A stretch of DNA of 64,000 nt from Bos javanicus. Its lineage: Eukaryota > Chordata > Mammalia > Artiodactyla > Bovidae. Positions within the stretch are counted from its first letter, which is position 1; each line of letters opens with the position of its first letter. A program made the translations under genes and the position numbers. Positions 52,739-63,039 of this stretch are shown here, piece by piece. The notes under the pieces are model-generated. The model was given only the letters and a program-made list of their open reading frames with translations, did not search any database and was not told where the DNA came from. The stretch spans positions 372,001 through 436,000 of the forward strand of contig NW_026893682.1 of assembly GCF_032452875.1 (NCBI RefSeq), written 5' to 3'.

Positions 52739-52982
52739 GGGCCTGCTGAGCTGCGTGATTACTGTCTGCTCATCTGCTTGACAATTGCCAGCTGAGCTGC
52801 ACGATTCCTGCCTGTCATCTGCTTGACAATTGCCAGCTGTGCTGCGTAATTCCTGCCTGCTCAGCTGCTTGATTATTGCCAGCTGAGCAGCATGATTCCT
52901 CACACCTGAGTTCCATGATTATTGCCTGCTGACTGTTTGATTCGTGCCTACTCAGCTCTTTGTTTATTGCCTCCAGAGGCAC
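52739..52982 (+). repeat. D-block copy 24 (244 bp)
   Basis: Third member of the 1.296-kb series, but with the CACACCTGAG centre where copies 22 and 23 have CACAGCTGAG. A one-base patch difference inside an otherwise shared unit. Confidence 0.92.
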
Positions 52983-55306
52983 ATGATCAGTGTATGATAG
53001 CAAACATGATCAGCGCATGATCAGTCACATGATCAGCGCCATTAAGTCACGTGATCACTACATGATAGTCATGTGATCAGTCCATGCTCAGTCACGGTAT
53101 CAGTGCATGATCAGCCACGTGATCAGTGCATGATCAGTCACGTGATCAGTGTATGATCAGCCACGTGATCAGTGCATGATCAGTCACGTGATCAGTGCAT
53201 GATCAGTCACGTGACCAGTGCATGGTAGCTACATGATCAGTGCATGATCAGCCACGTGATAGTGCATGATAGCCACGTGATCAGTGCATGATCAGTCACG
53301 TGATCAGTGCATGATCAGTCACGTGACCAGTACATGGTAGCTGCGTGATCATGCATGATCAGCCACGTGAGCAGTGCATGATAGCCACGTGATCAGTGCA
53401 TGATCAGTCACGTGATCAGTGCATGATCAGTCACGTGATCAGTGCATGATCAGCCACGTGATCAGTGCATGATCAGCCACGTGATCAGTGCATGATCAGC
53501 CACGTGATCAGTGCATGATAGCCACGTGATCAGTGCATGATCAGCCACGTGATCAGTGCATGATCAGCCACGTGATCAGTGCATGATAGCCACGTGATCA
53601 GTGCATGATCAGCCACGTGATCAGTGCATGATAGCCACGTGATCAGTGCATGATCAGTCCGTGATCAGTGCATGATCAGTCACGTGATCAGTGCATGATC
53701 AGCCACGTGATCAGTGCATGATCAGTCACGTGATCAGTGCATGATCAGCCACGTGATCAGTGCATGATCAGCCACGTGATCAGTGCATGATCAGTCACGT
53801 GATCAGTGCATGATCAGTCACGTGATCAGTGCATGATCAGCCACGTGATCAGTGCATGATCAGTCACGTGATCAGTGCATGATCAGCCACGTGATCAGTG
53901 CATGATCAGCCACGTGATCAGTGCATGATCAGCCACGTGATCAGTGCATGATAGCCACGTGATCAGTGCATGATCAGTCACGTGATCAGTGCATGATCAG
54001 CCACGTGATCAGTGCATGATCAGTCACGTGATCAGTGCATGATCAGTCACGTGATCAGTGCATGATAGCTACGTGATCAGTGCATGATCAGCCACGTGAT
54101 CAGTGCATGATAGCCACGTGATCAGTGCATGATCAGCCACGTGATCAGTGCATGATCAGTCACGTGATCAGTGCATGATCAGTCACGTGATCAGTGCATG
54201 ATCAGCCACGTGATCAGTGCATGATCAGTCATGTCAGTGCATGATAGCCCGTGATCAGTGCATGATCAGTCCCGTGATCAGTGCATGATCAGCCACGTGA
54301 TCAGTGCATGATAGCCACGTGATCAGTGCATGATCAGTCACGTGATCAGTGCATGATAGCTACGTGATCAGTGCATGATCAGTCACGTGATCAGTGCATG
54401 ATAGCCACGTGATCAGTGCATGATCAGCCACGTGATCAGTGCATGATCAGCCACGTGATCAGTGCATGATCAGTCACGTGATCATGTGTGATCAGCCACG
54501 TGATCAGTGCATGATCAGCCACGTGATCAGTGCATGATCAATTACGTGATCAGTGCATGATCAGTCACGTGACCAGTACATGGTAGCTACGTGATCAGTG
54601 CATGATCAGCCACGTGATCAGTGCATGATAGCCACGTGATCAGTGCATGATCAGTCACGTGATCAGTGCATGATCAGTCACGTGATCAGTGCATGATCAT
54701 TCACGTGATCAGTGCATGATCAGTCACGTGATCAGTGCATGTAGCTACGTGATCAGTGCATGATCAGCCACGTGATCAGTGCATGATAGCCACGTGATCA
54801 GTGCATGATCAGTCACGTGATCAGTGCATGATCAGCCACGTGATCAGTGCATGATAGCCACGTGATCAGTGCATGATCATCACGTGATCAGTGCATGATC
54901 AGCCACGTGATCAGTGCATGATCAGTCACGTGATCAGTGCATGATGAGCTGCGTGATCAGTGTCTGATCATCTGCATGATCAGTGTTCATTGCCTCAGAG
55001 GCACGTGATCAGTGCATGATAGCCACGTGATCAGTGCATGATCAGTCACGTGATCAGTGCATGAAGTCACGTGATCAGTGCATGATCAGTCACGTGATCA
55101 GTGCATGATCAGTCACGTGATCAGTGCATGATCAGCCACGTGATCAGTGCATGATCAGCCACGTGATCAGTGCATGATCAGCCACGTGATCAGTGCATGA
55201 TAGCCACGTGATCAGTGCATGATCAGTCACGTGATCAGTGCATGATCAGTCACGTGATCAGTGTATGATCAGCCACGTGAACAGTGCATGCTCAGTCACG
55301 TGATCA
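52983..55306 (+). repeat. Satellite between D-blocks 24 and 25, with D-block remnant
   Basis: Mostly plain monomers. TAGCTGCGTGATCATGC near 53338; lesion TCATGTCAG near 54229 followed by GATAGCCCGTG and GTCCCGTG; GATCAATTACGTG near 54537. A collapsed D-block sits at 54943-55006. Confidence 0.9.
54943..55006 (+). repeat. Collapsed D-block remnant (about 64 bp)
   Basis: Reads GATGAGCTGCGTGATC, GTCTGATCATCTGCATG, then GTTCATTGCCTCAGAGGCAC: the first two units and the last edge of a D-block with the middle eight or so units lost and the rest partly changed toward the plain monomer. A flank-like TGCATGAAGTCACGTG follows near 55061. Confidence 0.85.
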
Positions 55307-55546
55307 GGGCCTGCTGAGCTGCGTGATTACTGTCTGCTCATCTGCTTGACAATTGCCAGCTGAGCTGCACGATTCCTGCCTGTCATCTGCTTGACAATTG
55401 CCAGCTGTGCTGCGTAATTCCTGCCTGCTCAGCTGCTTGATTATTGCCAGCTGAGCAGCATGATTTCTCAGAGCTGAGTTCCATGATTATTGCCTGCTGA
55501 CTGATTCGTGCCTACTCAGCTCTTTGTTCATTGCCTCCAGAGGCAC
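55307..55546 (+). repeat. D-block copy 25 (240 bp, right-hand subfamily)
   Basis: TTTCTCAGAGCTGAG centre, a 4-bp deletion giving GCTGACTGATTCG, and TTGTTCATTGCC. The 3' flank has ATACCAAACATG and CAGCACATG. These features are shared with 60304 and 62800, defining a subfamily found only in the last 9 kb. Confidence 0.92.
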
Positions 55547-58302
55547 ATGATCAGTGTATGATACCAAACATGATCAGCACATGATCAGTCACATGATCAG
55601 TGCATGATAAGCCACGTGATCAGTGCATGATCAGTCATGTGATCAGTGCATGATCAGTCACGTGATCAGTGCATGATAGCTGCGTGATCAGTGCATGATC
55701 AGCCACGTGATCAGTGCATGATAGCCACGTGATCAGTGCATGATCAGTCACGTGATCAGTGCATGATCAGTCACGTGATCAGTGCATGATCAGTCACGTG
55801 ATCAGTGCATGATCAGTCACGTGATCAGTGCATGATCAGTCACGTGACCAGTGCATGATAGCTACGTGATCATTGCATGATCAGCCACGTGATCAGTGCA
55901 TGATAGCCACGTGATCAGTGCATGATAGCCACGTGATCAGTGCATGATCAGTCACGTGATCAGTGCATGATCAGCCACGTGATCAGTGCATGATAGCCAC
56001 GTGATCAGTGCATGATAGCCACGTGATCAGTGCATGATCAGCCACGTGATCAGTGCATGATCAGTCACGTGATCGTGTGTGATCAGCCACGTGATCAGTG
56101 CATGATCAGCCACGTGATCAGTGCATGATCAATTACGTGATCAGTGCATGATCAGTCACGTGATCAGTGCATGATAGCTACGTGATCAGTGCATGATCAG
56201 CCACGTGATCAGTGCATGATAGCCACGTGATCAGTGCATGATCAGCCACGTGATCAGTGCATGATCAGCCACGTGATCAGTGCATGATCAGTCACGTGAT
56301 CAGTGCATGATCAGCCACGTGATCAGTGCATGATCAGCCACGTGATCAGTGCATGATCAGTCACGTGATCAGTGCATGATCAGTCACGTGATCAGTGCAT
56401 GATCAGTCACGTGATCAGTGCATGATCAGCCACGTGATCAGTGCATGATAGCCACGTGATCAGTGCATGATCAGTCACGTGATCAGTGCATGATCAGTCA
56501 CGTGATCAGTGCATGATCAGCCACGTGATCAGTGCATGATCAGCCACGTGATCAGTGCATGATCAGTCACGTGATCAGTGCATGATCAGCCACGTGATCA
56601 GTGCATGATCAGCCACGTGATCAGTGCATGATCAGTCACGTGATCAGTGCATGAAGCTACGTGATCATTGCATGATCAGCCACGTGATCAGTGCATGATA
56701 GCCACGTGATCAGTGCATGATCAGTCACGTGATCAGTGTATGATCAGCCACGTGATCAGTGCATGATAGCCACGTGATCAGTGCATGATAGTCACGTGAT
56801 CAGTGCATGATCAGCCACGTGATCAGTGCATGATCAGCCACGTGATCAGTGCATGATCAGCCACGTGATCAGTGCATGATCAGCCACGTGATCAGTGCAT
56901 GATCAGTCACGTGATCAGTGCATGATCAGTCACGTGACCAGTACATGATAGCTACGTGATCAGTGCATGATCAGCCACGTGATCAGTGCATGATAGCCAC
57001 GTGATCAGTGCATGATCAGTCACGTGATCAGTGCATGATCAGTCACGTGATCAGTACATGGTAGCTGCGTGATCATGCATGATCAGCCACGTGATCAGTG
57101 CATGATAGCCACGTGATCAGTGCATGATCAGTCACGTGATCAGTGCATGATCAGTCACGTGATCAGTGCATGATCAGCCACGTGATCAGTGCATGATAGC
57201 CACGTGATCAGTGCATGATCAGCCACGTGATCAGTGCATGATCAGTCACGTGATCAGTGCATGATCAGCCACGTGATCAGTGCATGATCAGCCACGTGAT
57301 CAGTGCATGATCAGTCACGTGATCAGTGCATGATCAGCCACGTGATCAGTGCATGATCAGCCACGTGATCAGTGCATGATCAGCCACGTGATCAGTGCAT
57401 GATCAGTCACGTGATCAGTGCATGATCAGCCACGTGATCAGTGCATGATAGCCACGTGATCAGTGCATGATCAGTCACGTGATCAGTGCATGATCAGCCA
57501 CGTGATCAGTGCATGATCAGTCACGTGATCAGTGCATGATCAGTCACGTGATCAGTGCATGATAGCCACGTGATCAGTGCATGATCAGCCACGTGATCAG
57601 TGCATGATAGCCACGTGATCAGTGCATGATCAGTCACGTGATCATGTGTGATCAGCCACGTGATCAGTGCATGATGAGCCACGTGATCAGTGCATGATCA
57701 ATTACGTGATCAGTGCATGATCAGTCACGTGACCAGTACATGGTTGCTACGTGATCGTGCATGATCAGCCACGTGAGCAGTGCATGATAGCCACGTGATC
57801 AGTGCATGATCAGTCACGTGATCAGTGCATGATCAGTCACGTGAACAGTGCATGATCATTTACGTGATCAGTGCATGATCAGTCACGTGACCAGTATATG
57901 GTAGCTACGTGATCATTCCATGACGAGCCACGTGAGCAGTGCATGATAGCCACGTGATGTGTGCATGATCAGTTACGTGAGCAGAGTATGATCAGCCACG
58001 TGATCAGTGCATGAGTGCCACGTGATCAGTGCATGATCAGTCACGTGACAGGTGTGTGATCAGCCACGTGAACAGTGCATGTTCAGCCACGTGATCAGTG
58101 CATGATAGCCACGTGATCAGTGCATGATCAGTTACGTGAGCAGTGTATGATCAGCCACGTGATCAGTGCATGGTCAGACACGTGAACAGTGTATGATCAG
58201 CCACGTGATCAGTGCATGATATCCAAGTGATCAGTGCATGATCAATCACGTGATCAGTGTATGATCAGCCACGTGAACAGTGCATGCTCAGTCACGTGAT
58301 CA
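55547..58302 (+). repeat. Satellite between D-blocks 25 and 26
   Basis: Begins with the subfamily flank (GATAAGCCACGTG near 55607), then about 2 kb of near-consensus monomers. A full old-style lead-in resumes near 57645 (GATCATGTGTGATC), with the marker near 57894. Confidence 0.9.
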
Positions 58303-58546
58303 GGGCCTGCTGAGCTGCGTGATTACTGTCTGCTCATCTGCTTGACAATTGCCAGCTGAGCTGCACGATTCCTGCCTGTCATCTGCTTGACAATTGCCAG
58401 CTGTGCTGCGTAATTCCTGCCTGCTCAGCTGCTTGATTATTGCCAGCTGAGCAGCATGATTCCTCACACCTGAGTTCCATGATTATTGCCTGCTGACTGT
58501 TTGATTCGTGCCTACTCAGCTCTTTGTTTATTGCCTCCAGAGGCAC
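58303..58546 (+). repeat. D-block copy 26 (244 bp)
   Basis: Intact, TCAGGGCC junction, CACACCTGAG centre, about 409 bp after its marker. The 3' flank has CACGTATCAG, one base shorter than the usual CACGGTATCAG. Confidence 0.92.
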
Positions 58547-58824
58547 ATGATCAGTGTATGATAGCAAACATGATCAGCGCATGATCAGTCACATGATCAG
58601 CGCCATTAAGTCACGTGATCACTACATGATAGTCATGTGATCAGTCCATGCTCAGTCACGTATCAGTGCATGATCAGCCACGTGATCAGTGCATGATCAG
58701 TCACGTGATCAGTGTATGATCAGCCACGTGATCAGTGCATGATATCCACGTGATCAGTGCATGATCATCACGTGATCAGTGCATGATCAGCCACGTGATC
58801 AGTGCATGATCAGTCACGTGATCA
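58547..58824 (+). repeat. Shortest satellite spacer (278 bp)
   Basis: 3' flank of copy 26 joined to the last few lead-in monomers of copy 27. D-block spacing of 522 bp is the smallest in the window, about 160 bp (seven monomers) less than the 37511/38193 pair. Confidence 0.88.
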
Positions 58825-59068
58825 GGGCCTGATGAGCTGCGTGATTACTGTCTGCTCATCTGCTTGACAATTGCCAGCTGAGCTGCATGATTCCTGCCTG
58901 TCATCTGCTTGACAATTGCCAGCTGTGCTGCGTAATTCCTGCCTGCTCAGCTGCTTGATTATTGCCAGCTGAGCAGCATGATTCCTCACACCTGAGTTCC
59001 ATGATTATTGCCTGCTGACTGTTTGATTCGTGCCTACTCAGCTCTTTGTTTATTGCCTCCAGAGGCAC
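58825..59068 (+). repeat. D-block copy 27 (244 bp)
   Basis: Private changes GGGCCTGATGAGCTG and GAGCTGCATGATTCC. The first is also seen in the remnant at 54943. 3' flank homogenised (GTGCATTAAG; no CACGGTATC). Confidence 0.92.
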
Positions 59069-60303
59069 ATGATCAGTGTATGATAGCAAACATGATCAGT
59101 GCATGATCAGTCACATGATCAGTGCATTAAGTCACGTGATCAGTGCATGATAGTCATGTGATCAGTGCATGATCAGTCACGTGATCAGTGCATGATCAGC
59201 CACGTGATCAGTGCATGATCAGCCACGTGATCAGTGCATGATAGCCACGTGATCAGTGCATGATCAGTCACGTGATCAGTGCATGATCAGTCACGTGATC
59301 AGTGCATGATCAGCCACGTGATCAGTGCATGATCAGTCACGTGATCAGTGCATGATCAGTCACGTGACCAGTACATGGTAGCTACGTGATCATTGCATGA
59401 TCAGCCACGTGATAGTGCATGATAGCCACGTGATCAGTGCATGATCAGCCACGTGATCAGTGCATGATCAGTCACGTGATCAGTGCATGATCAGTCACGT
59501 GATCAGTGCATGATCAGCCACGTGATCAGTGCATGATCAGCCACGTGATCAGTGCATGATCAGCCACGTGATCAGTGCATGATCAGTCACGTGATCAGTG
59601 CATGATCAGTCACGTGATCAGTGCATGATAGCTACGTGATCAGTGCATGATCAGCCACGTGATCAGTGCATGATAGCCACGTGATCAGTGCATGATCAGT
59701 CACGTGATCAGTGCATGATCAGTCACGTGATCAGTGCATGATAGCTACGTGATCAGTGCATGATCAGCCACGTGATCAGTGCATGATAGCCACGTGATCA
59801 GTGCATGATCAGTCACGTGATCAGTGCATGATCAGTCACGTGATCAGTGCATGATCAGCCACGTGATCAGTGCATGATCAGTCACGTGATCAGTGCATGA
59901 TCAGCCACGTGATCAGTGCATGATAGCCACGTGATCAGTGCATGATCAGTCACGTGATCAGTGCATGATCAGTCACGTGATCAGTGCATGATCAGCCACG
60001 TGATCAGTGCATGATCAGCCACGTGATCAGTGCATGATCAGTCACGTGATCAGTGCATGATCAGTCACGTGATCAGTGCATGATCAGCCACGTGATCAGT
60101 GCATGATCAGTCACGTGATCAGTGCATGATAGCCACGTGATCAGTGCATGATCAGTCCCGTGATCAGTGCATGATCAGCCACGTGATCAGTGCATGATAG
60201 CCACGTGATCAGTGCATGATCAGTCACGTGATCAGTGCATGATCAGTCACGTGATCAGTGTATGATCAGCCACGTGAACAGTGCATGCTCAGTCACGTGA
60301 TCA
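59069..60303 (+). repeat. Satellite between D-blocks 27 and 28
   Basis: Plain monomers with TAGCTACGTG at about 59380, 59630 and 59745, and GTCCCGTG near 60156. Only the last three lead-in monomers (GTGTATGATC, GAACAG, GCTCAG) remain before the D-block. Confidence 0.9.
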
Positions 60304-60543
60304 GGGCCTGCTGAGCTGCGTGATTACTGTCTGCTCATCTGCTTGACAATTGCCAGCTGAGCTGCACGATTCCTGCCTGTCATCTGCTTGACAATTGCCA
60401 GCTGTGCTGCGTAATTCCTGCCTGCTCATCTGCTTGATTATTGCCAGCTGAGCAGCATGATTCCTCAGAGCTGAGTTCCATGATTATAGCCTGCTGACTG
60501 ATTCCTGCCTACTCAGCTCTTTGTTCATTGCCTCCAGAGGCAC
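60304..60543 (+). repeat. D-block copy 28 (240 bp, right-hand subfamily)
   Basis: CAGAGCTGAG centre and the 4-bp deletion, plus GCTCATCTGCTTGATT in place of GCTCAGCTGCTTGATT, GATTATAGCC and GATTCCTGCC. Two of these are shared with 62800, making these two the closest pair. Confidence 0.92.
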
Positions 60544-62799
60544 ATGATCAGTGTATGACACAAACATGATCAGCGCATGATCAGTCACATGATCAGTGCA
60601 TGATAAGCCACGTGATCAGTGCATGATCAGTCATGTGATCAGTGCATGATCAGTCACGTGATCAGTGCATGATAGCTGCGTGATCAGTGCATGATCAGCC
60701 ACGTGATCAGTGCATGATCAGTCACGTGATCAGTGCATGATCAGTCACGTGATCAGTGCATGATCAGCCACGTGATCAGTGCATGATAGCCACGTGATCA
60801 GTGCATGATAGCCACGTGATCAGTGCATGATCAGTCACGTGATCAGTGCATGATCAGTCACGTGATCATGTGCATGATCAGCCACGTGATCAGTGCATGA
60901 TAGCCACGTGATCAGTGCATGATCAGTCACGTGATCAGTGCATGATCAGTCACGTGACCAGTGCATGATAGCTACGTGATCAGTGCATGATCAGCCACGT
61001 GATCAGTGCATGATAGCCACGTGATCAGTGCATGATCAGTCACGTGATCAGTGCATGATCAGCCACGTGATCAGTGCATGATCAGCCACGTGATCAGTGC
61101 ATGATAGCCACGTGATCAGTGCATGATCAGCCACGTGATCAGTGCATGATCAGCCACGTGATCAGTGCATGATCAGTCACGTGATCAGTGTGATCAGCCA
61201 CGTGATCAGTGCATGATGCCACGTGATCAGTGCATGATAGTCACGTGATCAGTGCATGATCAGCCACGTGATCAGTGCATGATCAGTCACGTGATCAGTG
61301 CATGATCAGCCACGTGATCAGTGCATGATCAGTCACGTGATCAGTGCATGATCAGCCACGTGATCAGTGCATGATCAGTCACGTGATCAGTGCATGATAG
61401 CCACGTGATCAGTGCATGATCAGCCACGTGATCAGTGCATGATAGCCACGTGATCAGTGCATGATCAGCCACGTGATCAGTGCATGATCAGTCACGTGAT
61501 CAGTGCATGATCAGCCACGTGATCAGTGCATGATCAGCCACGTGATCAGTGCATGATAGCCACGTGATCAGTGCATGATCAGTCACGTGATCAGTGCATG
61601 ATCAGTCACGTGATCAGTGCATGATCAGCCACGTGATCAGTGCATGATCAGCCACGTGATCAGTGCATGATCAGCCACGTGATCAGTGCATGATCAGCCA
61701 CGTGATCAGTGCATGATAGCCACGTGATCAGTGCATGATCAGTCACGTGATCAGTGCATGATCAGCCACGTGATCAGTGCATGATCAGCCACGTGATCAG
61801 TGCATGATCATCACGTGATCAGTGCATGATCAGTCACGTGATCAGTGCATGATCAGTCACGTGATCAGTGCATGATCAGCCACGTGATCAGTGCATGATA
61901 GCCACGTGATCAGTGCATGATCAGTCACGTGATCAGTGCATGATCAGCCACGTGATCAGTGCATGATCAGTCACGTGATCAGTGCATGATCAGCCACGTG
62001 ATCAGTGCATGATAGCCACGTGATCAGTGCATGATCAGCCACGTGATCAGTGCATGATCAGCCACGTGATCAGTGCATGATAGCCACGTGATCAGTGCAT
62101 GATCAGCCACGTGATCAGTGCATGATAGCCACGTGATCAGTGCATGATCAGCCACGTGATCAGTGCATGATCAGTCACGTGATCAGTGCATGATCAGCCA
62201 CGTGATCAGTGCATGATCAGTCACGTGATCAGTGCATGATCAGCCACGTGATCAGTGCATGATCAGCCACGTGATCAGTGCATGATCAGTCACGTGATCA
62301 GTGCATGATCAGTCACGTGATCAGTGCATGATCAGCCACGTGATCAGTGCATGATCAGTCACGTGATCAGTGCATGATCAGCCACGTGATCAGTGCATGA
62401 TCAATTACGTGATCAGTGCATGATCAGTCACGTGACCAGTGCATGGTAGCTACGTGATCATTGCATGATCAGCCACGTGAGCAGTGCATGATAGCCACGT
62501 GATCAGTGCATGATCAGCCACGTGATCAGTGCATGATCAGTCACGTGATCAGTGCATGATCAGTCACGTGATCAGTGCATGATCAGCCACGTGATCAGTG
62601 CATGTCAGTCATGTGTCAGTGCATGATAGCCCGTGATCAGTGCATGATCAGTCCCGTGATCAGTGCATGATCAGCCACGTGATCAGTGCATGATAGCCAC
62701 GTGATCAGTGCATGATCAGTCACATGATCAGTGCATGATCAGTCACGTGATCAGTGTGTGATCAGCCACGTGAACAGTGCATGCTCAGTCACGTGATCA
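60544..62799 (+). repeat. Satellite between D-blocks 28 and 29
   Basis: Subfamily flank (CACAAACATG, GATAAGCCACGTG), then close to 1.8 kb of the most uniform monomers in the window. GATCAATTACGTG near 62400. Lesion TCATGTGTCAG near 62609 followed by GATAGCCCGTG and GTCCCGTG, the same cluster as near 54229. Confidence 0.9.
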
Positions 62800-63039
62800 G
62801 GGCCTGCTGAGCTGCGTGATTACTGTCTGCTCATCTGCTTGACAATTGCCAGCTGAGCTGCACGATTCCTGCCTGTCATCTGCTTGACAATTGCCAGCTG
62901 TGCTGCGTAATTCCTGCCTGCTCATCTGCTTGATTATTGCCAGCTGAGCAGCATGATTTCTCAGAGCTGAGTTCCATGATTATTGCCTGCTGACTGATTC
63001 CTGCCTACTCAGCTCTTTGTTCATTGCCTCCAGAGGCAC
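62800..63039 (+). repeat. D-block copy 29 (240 bp, right-hand subfamily)
   Basis: TTTCTCAGAGCTGAG centre, 4-bp deletion, GCTCATCTGCTTGATT and GATTCCTGCC. The lead-in has GTGTGTGATC in place of GTGTATGATC. Last D-block in the window. Confidence 0.92.
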
